A DNA stretch of 64,000 nucleotides, from positions 9,009,366 to 9,073,365 of the forward strand of contig OX463846.1 of NCBI GenBank assembly GCA_949825065.1, given 5' to 3'. The DNA is from Odontocerum albicorne. Lineage: Eukaryota > Arthropoda > Insecta > Trichoptera > Odontoceridae. A program made the translations under genes and the position numbers. The notes under the pieces are model-generated. The model worked only from the letters and a program-made list of their open reading frames with translations, searched no databases and had not been told where the DNA came from. Positions 34,550-45,529 of this stretch are shown piece by piece; within the stretch, counting starts at the first letter, position 1, and each line of letters opens with the position of its first letter.

Positions 34550-34735
34550 ACATACAAACACGCTATTTCCCTGTCACGGTAGGCAGAGAGGACAGAGCGC
34601 CAGCTCTTCTATCTCAACAAACATCCTTAGCATCTTACCCATTCATGCACCGTCTCATACAACTACGATTTCTCTGAACTTCTACGTTTCCTTCTGTCAA
34701 AATATCATTAAGTTGATCCAAGCATTTTTTTTTTC
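34550..34735 (-). mobile_element. Family A LINE fragment
   Basis: ctatttccctgtcacggtag, aactacgatttctctgaact, tcattaagttgatccaagca. Confidence 0.65.
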
Positions 34736-34839
34736 TAAAAGTACACATATATACCATAACGCCGTTTCCTATCAAGGGAGGCAGAGATGAGAGAGCGTTA
34801 TAAATGTGATATGCGAAATATTCACTATATTTAGTTGAC

Positions 34840-35292
34840 ATTTTTTCAGCTAAATAATAATATAAAGAAGAGACAATTTTTTCTTGTGCATTGGTGTGTT
34901 TAAGCATATCTTGTAAGATATATATTTAGTAGACTGAAAGATATTTTTTGTTGTGCGTTGGTGTATTTAAGCATATCTTCTAAGAGATATATTTAACATA
35001 GTAGACTAAAAGAAATTTTTTGTTGTGCATTGGTGTGTTTAAGCATATCTTGTAAGATATATATTTAGTAGACTGAAAGATATTTTTTGTTGTGCATTGG
35101 TGTGTTTAAGCGTATCTAGTAAGAGATATATTTAGTAGACTGAAATATATTTTTTGTTGTGCATTGGTGTGTTGAAGCATATCTTGGAAGATATATATTT
35201 AGTAGACTGAAAGATATTTTTTGTTCTGGATTGGTGTGTTTAAGCATATCTTGTAAGGTACTATATATATTTAGTAGACTGAAATATATTTT
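34840..35292. repeat. 67-bp tandem repeat, about 6-7 copies
   Basis: The anchor gcattggtgtgtttaagcat recurs at about 34888, 34955, 35028, 35094, 35161 and 35228. One unit carries a 6-bp insertion. Confidence 0.9.
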
Positions 35293-35299
35293 ATGGAGG

Positions 35300-35814
35300 A
35301 TATTGACACGCCATCTCATGATTTTTATATAATGTGCCGTTTTCTTGAACAAGCTGCAGAAATTTGTCATACCACGCATTCGTGTAAAGTTTAGAAATGA
35401 GGAGTATTTTTATTTCCAGCAAGATGGTGCATCTCCCTAATAGCATCTTGATGAGAAGGCCTGTCTTGATAAAAAATTGCCGAACAGATGAATTGGATGT
35501 AGAGATAGCATTGAATACCTCTCGCGCTCCTCAGATCTCTTACCTGTGACTTTTATTAAAGATAAATCTTATGGCACAAAACCGATTACATTTGATCAAT
35601 TGAGATTAGTCATTGAAAGATAATGCGCCCAAATATCAAAACAAATGAATCGTTATGTCAACGATATTATCAGTTATTTACGGACCAGAACCGAAATCAA
35701 TTTGAGCACTTGCGATAATTTGCGTACGTCTTTTTTAATTTGATCTAAATTATACCTTAATAAATATTGAATTTATAATCATTCAAAGGGTGTATACATT
35801 TTTTTGGGACACTG
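35300..35814 (+). pseudogene. Mariner-like transposase pseudogene, 3' half with terminus
   Basis: Broken frames give FVIPRIRVKFRNEEYFYFQQ then DGASP (D in FQQDGA is the second catalytic Asp), LDEKACLDKKLPNR, and SYGTKPITFDQL. Stops fall after DGASP and in the linker. The element ends gtgtatacatttttttggga cactg and is followed by TA (35815-35816). The 5' half is missing; the 67-bp tandem array lies where it should be. Confidence 0.75.
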
Positions 35815-35816
35815 TA

Positions 35817-36244
35817 TTATTAAATTGAATAAAAACGGAATACAAGAGTATCAATGGCCAATATCGATGCTGGAACAAACGCTCACGAGATGTGGCTATG
35901 TCACGCATAGGCTATGCACGCTTGGTTGGTTGATGGATTCATTTTATTACCCTAACAAAAAAATATAAATGCCACCTGCTATACCAGAAAAGAAGATGAT
36001 GTTACATTTTCTGTAAGAATAACTTCAATGTGTTCTTGAAAACTTTCGTTTATTATTTTTTTCAATCGGTTTTCAAAAAAATTTTGAACCGTCATTGTTT
36101 CATTGAAGAATTCGAAATATAATACATGCAAGCCAAGGTGAAAGTGATAATACACACTGCAATTGGAAACGCTAAAAGTATGTACGAGTATATGAAATAT
36201 TTAATACACCAAATATTAGAATAAAGAGTTAACTGTATGCATCA
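35817..36244. other. Unassigned sequence
   Basis: No motif recognised. Confidence 0.3.
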
Positions 36245-36370
36245 ATCTACGTGGCTTAGTTTGAAAGACTTTCATCTGGGGGGTTCGGAGATCGATTCCC
36301 TATGGAACCCAAAAAAAGAGGTCCTAGTTTAATCAAAAGATCATCTGATTACAATCATTTTACGTACCGA
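36245..36370 (+). repeat. SINE-A fragment
   Basis: ctacgtggcttagtttgaaa, ggagatcgattccctatgg, then aggtcctagtttaatcaaaa. Confidence 0.5.
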
Positions 36371-36935
36371 GTAGCGTATGCATTGCTGCCTCTTCAAGTG
36401 CGATAGTTTTGATAACCGCGAGTTCCGTGCCTATTTCAATAGTAGTCAATATCACAGCTTGATTACTGGGACCAAAGATTGTCTCTCGGCTACGCTGTTC
36501 ATAACGTCCAAGTGACCAATACGGATATGTTGAAGGGTACCATAGGAAAATATAACTTTATGCTTATTTGTGAAGAATATATGTCAACTGAATGGAGATG
36601 ACCAACGAACTCAAAAGAAATTTTGGTCCAGTGAAGGAACTTTTTAGTCTCGTACTGGATTCTGTGTTTATATCCTGGCGGCGTATTTTCAGTGCTGGCT
36701 TTTTAAACTGCTTAACCCTGGTTTCATCATTTGATATATTAATCATTGTTGAAAAAATAACCAAATTCACTCAAAGCTTAAACACATTTTATAACCAAGT
36801 TACAACAACATATTTATTTTATATATTCTTAGATTTTTCAATGTTCTACGTAAAGATTTTCAACGACGTTTAGCAATTATATATTGTGTCTTCCGTTGCA
36901 TACAATAAAACTTTTCCATTTATTTATTTCTTTAA
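36371..36935. other. Unassigned sequence
   Basis: Overlapping opposite frames at 36564-36873 have no known motif. Confidence 0.3.
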
Positions 36936-36939
36936 CACA

Positions 36940-37168
36940 TTTATTGCAAATACAATCTGGCGGGCTTATTGCCAGGCGGCAATATATTCCAACCAACTAG
37001 ACAAAAGTAAATGAAGCAAGTTACATGGTTGCATAAATCATTCAAATGACTAGAAGCTGAGGCCTGCCAATGAGGATCGCTTGAGACTTTGTAGAATTTA
37101 TGAGTAAGCCATGCTCCTCAGTCCACTCCGAGATCGATTGAAGGTCCGCATTTAAATCGTTCAAAGTC
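36940..37168 (-). mobile_element. LINE-L, internally deleted copy joining RT palm to 3' UTR
   Basis: On minus, 37168-37060 encodes NDLNADLQSISEWTEEHGLL then INSTKSQAILIGRPQL with no stop. This is the RT region after the catalytic box in I/jockey-type LINEs. It passes directly into the LINE-L 3' UTR (37060-36940, ending tttgcaataaatgtg). Confidence 0.75.
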
Positions 37169-37174
37169 GTTCCA

Positions 37175-37330
37175 TCTTATTGTCCGAGAAATTTCTGCCG
37201 AACAATCAGAAAGATATTGAAAAATCTTATGCAAAATAGTTGACTCGTTTTTCGTTTACATCAAGAATCTAACCTGAAACCGGCTGGAAATTAAGTCTTC
37301 CATATACAAGGTCACAAAGTTTGTCAAATG
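37175..37330 (-). repeat. SINE-A fragment
   Basis: cgaacaatcagaaagatatt, gcaaaatagttgactcgttt, then a head remnant. Strongly diverged. Confidence 0.4.
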
Positions 37331-37494
37331 TGATATCATGGTACCTTCAATAAAATGAAAATGTTTACAAACTTGAGTTGCCTCGGTCCTTTTGATAAAG
37401 TTATGCTAAGTCATTGTGATTTTGATAAAGGTATTTTACTCTTTTAGAATATGATTTAGTTGGTCGTGCCCGTTTTCTTTTATCTTCCATATTA

Positions 37495-38095
37495 TATGTT
37501 GTATTACCAACAATGGAGGATGCGAGATTGAAGTGAAGAGAAAAACTGGAATGACAAAAACAAGATGTTAAAGCTGGAAAAGATATGGAAGAGCAGAACT
37601 ATCACCACCACGAGTACAATGAGCCTAGTTACGTCTCTCGTCTTCGCAATATTCATGTACTCGTATAGTGTGAAGACTTGGACGCTAAGAGCAAGCGAAA
37701 GACGTAGACTAGATGCATTTGAAATATGGTGCTAGAGAAGGATGTTACGAATTATATGGACAGCAAGACGAACTAACGCCTCCATTCTCAAAGAACTGAG
37801 AATCACCTACAGATTGTCGACAGTATGCCTTCAACGAATCCTCCGATTCTTTGTGCACATTACTCGTGGCCAAGGAGATAGTTTAGAGAGGGCTGTGGTT
37901 ACTGGAGGCGTGAAAGTGCAACTCACAAGAAGAAAAATCTGAATGCGTTGGACTGACTAACTGGACAACTGTTAACAACTGCTCTTCGAGCAGCGGAGTG
38001 CAGGGATGGATAGAGAGGAGTCATCAGAGGCTATCGTGGGAGTCACAATGCTCAGTCATGAGCTTCAGAACAGGATGATGATGATTATATGTTAA
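37495..38095 (+). mobile_element. Family D LINE RT C-terminus, degenerate
   Basis: The plus strand encodes VKTWTLRASERRRLDAFEIW, then RRMLRIIWTARRTNASILKE, then LSTVCLQRILRFFVHI. The first stretch is closed by a stop after EIWC; the rest is a 66-codon open piece (37742-37942). The 3' end contains gctcagtcatgagctt, also seen at 50840 and 53135. Confidence 0.8.
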
Positions 38096-38905
38096 CATAC
38101 TAATTTTTAATAATAGGAAAGTAGGTATGATTAACTGAAGTATGAAGAAGCGAGAGATGTATGCTGGTATAGAATGAAATGGGGATTTGCTATTTCTGCT
38201 TATTCCAATGAGGACTTGGTGTGATGGTAATGATGATGATTTTCATAAAGAACAGCTTAAGATATCCATTAGAGAAAATAATCAAAAATAATCAGTGTTT
38301 TACTGGACATTATAATCGATTAAAAAAAAAACAGAAAATCAATACATTGATGAATACGCAGAACGTGAATGGGTGGTCGGAGAACAGAGAACATGGGATC
38401 AGGCTCTGTGACCAATCATGAATGACAGAATCTGTTACAATCACGTCCATTATACGGGCGCACTTGACCTGCATGCACCGTTCCAGATGAAAGAGTACGG
38501 ATAAATTAGGCGCGAATTGTGTTTAGATGTGCTGTTTTGTCATCAAGACAATATTGTGATGGGTGGACTTTGCTCACTCATGGGGGCATATTTGTTGTTA
38601 TGGCTTTTCTACGGGAGAGTAGATGAGGTATGGGATGCAGAAAAATATCGTAGAACACGATTCTCCAATAACTGGATAACGATATGGAGAAATTGCTCGG
38701 TTTTTTATATCAATCTTTAAATTAAAAAACGGCAAATTGAAAAAAAAGAATACGGGAGGGGGGTATAGTTTAGAATATGATCGAAGACTCACAACAGAAA
38801 TCAATTCGTATATTACCTTTTATAATAAATTAATGATATTATTAAGAAAATATATATTACTAAAAATACAAAAACAAGCAGCATGAATACTGTTAATATA
38901 TATTT
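38095..38905. other. Unassigned sequence
   Basis: Frames at 38221-38720 have no recognised motif. The right edge is very AT-rich before the satellite. Confidence 0.3.
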
Positions 38906-38908
38906 GAT

Positions 38909-39485
38909 GTTTAATTGCCATATGATGTATTGCATCAATATTATATCAGTTTAATTGGCATATGATATATTGGATCAATATTATATCAGTTTAATTGGCA
39001 TATGATGTATTGTATCAATATTATATCAGTTTAATTGGCATATGATGTATTGTATCAATATTATATCAGTTTAATTGGCATATGATGTATTGTATCAATA
39101 TTATATCAGTTTAATTGGCATATGATGTATTGGATCAATATTATATCAGTTTAATTGGCATATTATGTATTGTTTCAATATTATATCAGTTTAATTGGCA
39201 TATGATGTATTGTATCAATATTATATCAGTTTAATTGGCATATGATGTATTGTATCAATATTATATCAGTTTAATTAGCATATGATGTATTGTATTAATA
39301 TTATATCAGTTTGATTGACATATGATGTATTGTTTCAATAGAATATCTGTTTAATTGGCATATGATGTATTGCATCAATAGTATATCAGTTTAATTTGCA
39401 TATCATGCATTATATCAATTTTATATCAGTCTAATTAGCATATGATAGTGTCAATATTACGAGTGTATCAGTTTAATCGGCATAG
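38909..39485. repeat. 40-bp satellite, about 14 copies
   Basis: Unit ttaattggcatatgatgtat followed by tgtatcaatattatatcagt. Central units are nearly identical and the terminal units diverge, especially on the right. Confidence 0.97.
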
Positions 39486-39492
39486 GTATTAA

Positions 39493-39715
39493 ATAAATCT
39501 GGTGGGCTTATTGCCATGTACATATGTATAAATAAATCTGGTGGCCTTATTGCCATGTGACAGTATTTTCCAATCAACTTGAAAGAAGTAAAATAGGTCT
39601 TAAGTGAAAACCAAACTTAAATTCTTTTTTTAAAAAATCTGTATGAATTCCGCCACACCCAGGTCGGAAGGCAAGCGCCTTTAAGTTTGGCTATAGAGGT
39701 CGTCAATAAGTCATA
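39493..39715 (-). repeat. SINE-A with a small terminal duplication
   Basis: aaataaatctggtgggctta and aaataaatctggtggcctta occur 38 bp apart. Reverse-order middle (gtcttaagtgaaaaccaaac) and head (ggctatagaggtcgtc) follow. Confidence 0.65.
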
Positions 39716-39769
39716 TATTCATAAAGAAAAAACATAAAATAACATTAAAAGAATGAGAAAATTAAATTT

Positions 39770-39965
39770 AACACCAGTAAAGCAGCGCTTCAAGGTTTTT
39801 AAATTGGTTCAATGGCACAGCACTCACTACACTATTTGGTAGTTTGATCCAAGATTCCACAACTCAGTTAGCAAAACAATGTTCCTTTGGATTTTTGTGA
39901 AATATGTGGACTCTATGTAGATTTTTTGAACATTATGTAACTAATAATGGACAAGAAACATACTA
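39770..39965 (-). mobile_element. Non-LTR RT C-terminus fragment
   Basis: Minus translation approximates HCFANXVVESWIKLPNSVV then PLNQFKNL. This is the V-x-x-x-W-N-x-L-P box that precedes the end of many LINE RT ORFs. Confidence 0.6.
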
Positions 39966-40344
39966 TTCCTGTAACACTAAGATTAAAAATGGGTATTCAG
40001 ACACTAGTGAAGTGTTAATTTATTAAATTATAGCAAAGTTATTAAGTGATATTGCATTTTTGGAACAATTGTAGACACATAAGTATAGGTACCATCTATT
40101 TGATAAATCAGAAATTCGTTTTTTTTTCGCTGAGATATACAATAAATAAATGAATATGATTCAAAACTGATTATCTCTTTTGATACTCGTACTAATGCAA
40201 AATTAGATTTTTTTCTTTGTAGATTATGGAAAAAAAAAATTTAAATCTCAAAATATATGTGGCAGAAAAATATAAATTGATTATGTTTATACAGAATTCA
40301 GCAACAAATTCGACACGTAGTTTCAAGTTGATCGTTTTTCAGGA

Positions 40345-40590
40345 TGTTTGCTTCAGTGATTCAGTGATGGTTTAATCTCAATGATCATAAACTTTGTATC
40401 AGGATCAATCAAGTCACACAAATCGTACGAATTTGTTCCGAAAAGTGATGTCCCACAGGGTTTCCATTAGGATCCGACGTTGATTTTATTATTTATCAAT
40501 GATATAAAAAAGGTATTTAATAATACTTATTGAAATTTTAGTATTTGTTGATGACATCAAAATTTTAAATGAATATTCAACATGAATGTC
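40345..40590 (+). mobile_element. Non-LTR RT catalytic-core fragment
   Basis: Plus frames encode KSDVPQGFPLGS, LLFINDIKKVFN and LVFVDDIKILNE, the V-P-Q-G and x-x-D-D boxes of a LINE RT. Frameshifts separate the pieces. It lies in the same strand-opposed neighbourhood, 300 bp 3' of the ACE-like exon. Confidence 0.7.
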
Positions 40591-40910
40591 TTATTATTCA
40601 ACTGTAATACTCGTACATTTAATAATTCATTTTATTGTTGTTTTTATTTTATTTTTAATCAAAAAGGTCAATTTCTCCGTTTGAATAAATTAATGTTAAT
40701 TTTAAAAGTTATTCTGGAAAGGATTTTGATATAAATAAAATTTAGTCCATCTGGTGTACAAAAGAGGTCATGTTTTTCAGCTGATATACAATCAGTCCTT
40801 AACTAAAGAAAATTTAGAAGTAGACACAAACTACAAATGGAAAACAAAACATTTTTTGGTTTGTTATTATTTTGTTAATAATTTTACTTACTAATAAATA
40901 TTTTCAAAAT

Positions 40911-40916
40911 ACTTAC
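40911..40916 (-). other. Splice donor of ACE-like exon 1
   Basis: The minus strand reads GCAGCG|GTAAGT directly after the Leu-Ala-Ala codons of the M2 domain start. It is a consensus GT donor in phase 0. The frame runs only 10 further codons before a stop, as expected inside an intron. Confidence 0.8.
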
Positions 40917-41627
40917 CGCTGCTAACTGCGTTAATTCATTCACGTTCGTTTCGAAATTCCACTGAGCAGCCACGTTGTTAGTGCACTCTTCAGAAGCCTG
41001 AGCATCTATTTGGGCCAGGAACCTTCTGACAGCAGCAGACTCTCTCCTGTAGTACGGATCTTCTCTTCCTTTGAACCCGTTCCTATTACCTTCTACATCA
41101 TCTCTTGTAGGATCTGGGCTCACTCCTAGAGTTCCATCTGGATTTCTTATAGGATAATCACCATTATTTAGATTCCTGTTTGAGTCATCTCTATTGATAG
41201 GTTCAGGGTTTCTATTATAAACTGATGGTGGAAAATTTCCATTAGGTAAACCACGGTTGGTAATATCTGGATTGATCCCTCCCTGGTTGTAATTCCTATC
41301 TCTAGGATCTATAGAAAACCCTGGACGTTGGAAATCTTGAGGATATCTCGGCGTAGTTGATGAGAAGACATCGGGTCTGGGTGTTGAGGAAAACTGACCA
41401 TTATACTGGTTGACTGGGGTGAAAAATGGACGTGCTGTAGAGATTCCATTGTTGGGGTTGTAGTATGGGTCTCCAGGTCTTGGAGAACTTGACACTTGAG
41501 GGAGAGGAGGTAAGTCTAATTGGCACGAGACTAATGGCAATAGCACGGAACTGTTTATAATAAGAATACATGTTAATTGTTTCAAAGTCAATGTGACCGG
41601 TAGTTTTCTCGGTGTTATACACGCCAT
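40917..41627 (-). CDS. First coding exon of an angiotensin-converting-enzyme-like protein (peptidase M2, possibly Ance-3 type)
   Basis: The reading frame starts at the ATG at 41627-41625, with A at -3 and G at +4. It gives 237 codons before a GTAAGT donor at 40916-40911, so the intron is phase 0; codons beyond the donor soon hit a stop. Residues 1-35 look like a signal peptide: a basic N-terminus, a hydrophobic stretch (ILIINSSVLLPLVSC) and a likely cut before QLDLPP. Residues 36 to about 195 are a low-complexity linker rich in Pro, Asn, Arg, Ser and Thr. Residues about 200-237 (RRFLAQIDAQ ... AAQWNFETNVNELTQLAA) match the start of the M2 domain, which typically has a W-N-Y/F-x-T-N motif. M2 enzymes are secreted or membrane-bound zinc dipeptidyl carboxypeptidases. 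The HExxH zinc motif would be in later exons and is not visible here. A long linker before the M2 domain resembles insect Ance-3-type proteins, but that subfamily call is inference. It is the only sequence in the window with the composition and splice structure of a host gene. Confidence 0.78.
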
Positions 41628-42222
41628 ATTTTTAAGTTCGTTTTTATATTTAATATTGTCTTTTATTTCACAAGTTATTTTCTGAAAATTTTAATAAGCA
41701 GACTATATATAGAGTTAGGATAATTAATAGAAAATTCTGAATATTTTTAAATAAAAGGTTTTCGTAATCTCCTAGCGTTGAAATTATTGCTTATGTTGAA
41801 TCAAAGACATACTCGTACTTAGACAAAATGTAAATTTTATGGAATAATCACAAAGGGAAAAATCATTACAAGCTGATCAAGCGATGTTTCGGTGAAATTT
41901 TACTAAGTTTATTAATTTAAACATTTTTTTATATTTTTTTAAGTAAAGAATTAGAGGCTTAAGAGAGTGGAGAGATCAAAGTTTAGATAGTTGAATGGTA
42001 TGACAGTGAATTGCCGCACACAAGGTATAACCAAAATTTGAAAGGTGAAAAAGAATCCTGCACTTACCCAAGAACTATCTTGGGTTATAGCTTAATTAAC
42101 GCTTTTAACGTACTCTTTTTTTGTGTATAGGAAATGTTATCCGAATGCTATTTTCAATTTGTTTTCATATTGCGATAAATTTTCATATTATCTTTATTTA
42201 TCATTTCATGTTTGGCCCCTTT
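41628..42222. other. Upstream region of the ACE-like exon; promoter not identified
   Basis: This stretch lies 5' of the minus-strand ATG and should hold the 5' UTR and perhaps the promoter. It is AT-rich, and I see no convincing TATA/initiator pair. A Family B LINE has landed about 600 bp upstream of the start codon. Confidence 0.3.
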
Positions 42223-42238
42223 ATGAAATATCTTAATT

Positions 42239-42768
42239 CGGATGAAGTTTAGATCAATGACGGGAGTTCTATGTGATCCGAAAATGCCAGTAAAGTTATA
42301 AGGAAAAGTATACCAAACGATTGTCAGACCCGCACTCCTCTATGGCTCCGAATGCTGGACGATGTATAACTTTTACTCCAGGCAACTAGAAACTGCTGAA
42401 ATGCGCATGCTAAAATGGTCAGCTGGTGTGTCCCTAAGAGACAAAATTAAAAGCTCACGCATTCGTGGAAGCCTAGGTGTTACAGACATCAACAGTAAGA
42501 TGGAGGAGAGGGGATTGAGATGGTATGGGCACGTTGGACGCAGAGCACCCGATCACATTGTGAACCAGGCAATCTCCATGGATGTTCCTCGAATAACAAC
42601 CAGAGGAAGACCAAAGAATTTATGGGTAAGGCAAAAAGATAACCTGATGCAGAGGCACGGCCTGGGGGACGTAGTCCGGGACAGAAGAGCATACAACCTG
42701 AGGACGAGGAGAGCTGACCCCAACAGTCTTCGCAGACAGTGAGTTGGGATGGAGCCAGGGAGAAGAAG
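42239..42768 (+). mobile_element. Family B LINE, second copy, with 16-bp target-site duplication
   Basis: ATGAAATATCTTAATT at 42223-42238 and 42769-42784. Near-identical to 24310-24840; the 126-codon frame 42362-42742 is open, but an early stop (ttataagg for ttaaaagg) breaks the upstream part. The 3' tail is gccagggagaagaag. Confidence 0.9.
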
Positions 42769-42864
42769 ATGAAATATCTTAATTGCATGTTTCGATTCAG
42801 TGTCTGAAAACCGTTCCTTCGTAGATCTTTGAGGTTGATTTCGTTTTTTTTTTTCAAATTAATA

Positions 42865-43340
42865 TATTGTTCTGAATCGTTCTAATAGGGTGTGGTATAA
42901 TGACGGGATTTTTACCTATATATGCCATGAATGGTCTGGTTCTTAGTGCTAGAGATGTGTATGATGTGTGCAGTTTTAGGAAGCACTTGAGGACAACGCT
43001 TTTTGGTAGGTCTCATAAAAATGTGTGATTAAATATGAGCACTATGCTTAAATCAAAATGTGTAACTATCACATATGTAAAGATCTAAAAAAGATTTTTT
43101 TGTAGTCCATCTTTCCTTGGTAAGTTTGCTGCGGTTTTCTTACCAAATATGATTTTCTAAACATATGCAGATGCAGAAAAGTACCTAATCTTATGGCAGC
43201 AGTCACCACTTTACTAACACTACACTTAATTTATATTTATTTATTTTGTTGTCAATAATAGTGTGTTTAAATCCCAAATTAGAGCGCCCTTGAGCTGAGT
43301 CTGTTCTCTAATCGGCCCTTTAGTAGTTGCCCTTTAATTA
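42865..43340 (+). mobile_element. Family E LINE 3' end
   Basis: SFRKHLRTTLFGRSHKN near 42975 followed by the long 3' UTR, ending ttaattattattattatt. It lies 80 bp from the Family B insertion. Confidence 0.75.
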
Positions 43341-43447
43341 TTATTATTATTAAAAACTTATTCACATGTTTCACGTAGACATAAATAATTAGTATTTTTT
43401 TAAACATGGAATTAGTTTTTAAGGAAAAGCTTAAAAAAATATACGTT

Positions 43448-44390
43448 ACGACGACCTCTGTGCCTTAGTTGGTAATACGCTTGTCTCCCAGCTCGGAGGT
43501 TGTGGCTTCGATTTACGTTGGTACCCGGTTTTTTTTTTAAAGTTTTCGAGTCTGGTTCTTACTTAAGGGGATATTCTACTGTAGAGGCGTGAATTTCGGG
43601 CGTTTTTTCAGACTAAATAAAAAAAAACTAAAAATATTTTTACTATACACTTTTTGTTTGTTTAGTGATGATTTGAGAATGTACAATAAAAAATATTTGA
43701 AAAAAAAATTGAAAATTCAAGATGTTATCAGCTGTTATATCTTGTAAAAAAAAGGGGGTGAGCTGCTTGACATGATTGGAACCCTTTCGTAAATCCGAAA
43801 CAAAAATCATACACAGTTTCTTGATAAGAAATAATGTCGTTATACGAGTACTAAACTAGGTACTAAAGAGAAAAAATAAAAAAAAACGTAAAATGTCGGC
43901 TGTCTGAAAAATTTTTAAACCATTTTTTTTATTTTTAATAAATAGTAACAAAATTGGTTTTGAATTTTTCAAGGTAGGGACGATATAAAAATATTTATCA
44001 AAGTTTTATATTAAATTTGAAGGCAATTAGTTGGATAGAACTTGAGATTTTATGTCGACCAGGTTGAAAAAAGTAGTTTCGAGAAAAACGCGTTTAAAGT
44101 TTTGAAATTATTGTCCGAGTCATTCCGGTGCGGCGTAATTGCTGCCTCATTTATAGCTATAACTTCGTAAATATTGAGAATTCAAAAATTTTCTTTTGAG
44201 AACATATTTTTAAAGGTCTAAACTTTAAGAATATGCAAAAAACAAAAAAACGATTTTTTTTAATTTCTAGAGTAGAATACCTCCTTAAGGTCTCTTTAAC
44301 ATCTTTCTGGTTGGTTAGAAGATATTCCTACATGGCAATAAGCCTGCCAGGTTGTACTGTAAACAACGAAAGTGTAATACAATACATTAA
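43448..44390 (+). repeat. SINE-A split by a MITE
   Basis: Head acgacctctgtgccttagtt to body gagtctggttcttacttaag (43567), then the MITE, then ttaaggtctctttaacatct through acatggcaataagcctgcca to agtgtaatacaatac. Removing 43568-44289 restores the SINE-A order. Confidence 0.85.
43568..44284. mobile_element. 717-bp MITE with TTAAG target-site duplication
   Basis: TTAAG at 43563-43567 and 44285-44289. Ends GGGATATTCTACTGTAGAG and, reversed, GGAGGTATTCTACTCTAGA form imperfect inverted repeats. The interior is AT-rich and non-coding. Confidence 0.8.
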
Positions 44391-44751
44391 GGTGTACATA
44401 TTTACTTCCAATCCATATTGTGCTGTTGCGCCTAACGTAAGAAATAACATGGGTACCTAAATGTTAATGGATGAACGCGTTTTCCCACCGTCAAATTAAC
44501 AGCTTTGTAATGATTTGTACTTCTTCGTAGTTTACGGCTTGACCCATTTACAATTGTTTCATTTAACTAACACGGACAAGTCACAAACAACTTTATGTCT
44601 CGTTGCGAGTTATAGAAAATAATTTCAATTGTTGTAAATTATAACTTTTCTTATGAAACAAACAAATTAATTTTTAGTTAGGAAAACTTCACTGGACTGT
44701 GAAACCGATCATTTATTTTAAAATGGCTTTTTTTGTTATGAAATCTGATGA

Positions 44752-44853
44752 AAATTAAAGACAACTATTTGTGAAATAATCAATTTATCTTCTATCATAG
44801 CAAATTAAAGACAACTATTTGTGAAATAATCAATTTATCTTCTGTCATAGCAA
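44752..44853. repeat. 50-bp tandem duplication
   Basis: aattaaagacaactatttgt... starts at 44752 and 44802; one base differs. Confidence 0.9.
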
Positions 44854-44859
44854 ATATTC

Positions 44860-45265
44860 ACTTTTTTCGAAGACCAATGCAAATCGCCATTTTTAAAAAA
44901 TAATTTTCTTTTATTTAATTATTTTTTTATACATTGTAGTTTATTTTGTAAGCTAACATCTTTTTTGTTCCATCAAGAACTCAAATGTTTTCGAGGCTCA
45001 GCGCCACACTTTCATGTTAATTAATTAGTTTTAAGAGTTTTTGTATCCTTCAATAATTTCCTTGTTTAAAAATACAATTTATTGCAAAATTTAAGAAGAG
45101 CTATACGAGTGTTTATTTATTTACTTTAAAAAAATCAATAATTAATCTCAATAACTGCTTTAATGTTCATTTTGCTTGAATGTTTCCATTCAAATTAACA
45201 ATTTGTACGTATTTATTTCTGCATTAATATTTTTTAGCAGCCTTTCTTTTTTATGAAGGATTTTT
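44860..45265. other. Unassigned sequence
   Basis: AT-rich. No motif. Confidence 0.3.
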
Positions 45266-45268
45266 TAT

Positions 45269-45318
45269 GTCTTCAACATGTCACTTATTCACATTCGAAC
45301 TAGTGACATGTTGAAGAC
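45269..45318. repeat. Perfect 17-bp inverted repeat, 16-nt loop
   Basis: GTCTTCAACATGTCACT (45269-45285) and AGTGACATGTTGAAGAC (45302-45318). Confidence 0.95.
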
Positions 45319-45529
45319 TGTAGCTGAGACACAATATTGTTTTCGCCTCAAATATTCGAATCTTCGGATTTAAAACAACTGAAATAGGGGTAGAACTCGC
45401 GGTTCGTCATTAATCGTGTTGACAATACTATAACACGTAAAAGTAAAACAACACTCGCACAAGTACTCCGCACGTGCGAGTATTATTACAAAATGAACTT
45501 ATTTACCAGACTGGGGTCCTTAATTTTAC

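Noticed and set aside
36564..36873. Overlapping opposite frames of 68 and 93 codons
   Set aside because: No motif on either strand; typical of chance frames in AT-rich DNA.
38909..39485. Regularly spaced repeats resembling a CRISPR array
   Set aside because: Units are contiguous 40-bp copies with no unique spacers, in a eukaryotic genome.
41401..41622. 73-codon minus frame inside the ACE-like exon
   Set aside because: Out-of-frame shadow of the signal-peptide and linker region.
42489..42857. 122-codon minus frame
   Set aside because: Antisense shadow of the Family B LINE; the sense frame holds the RT motifs.
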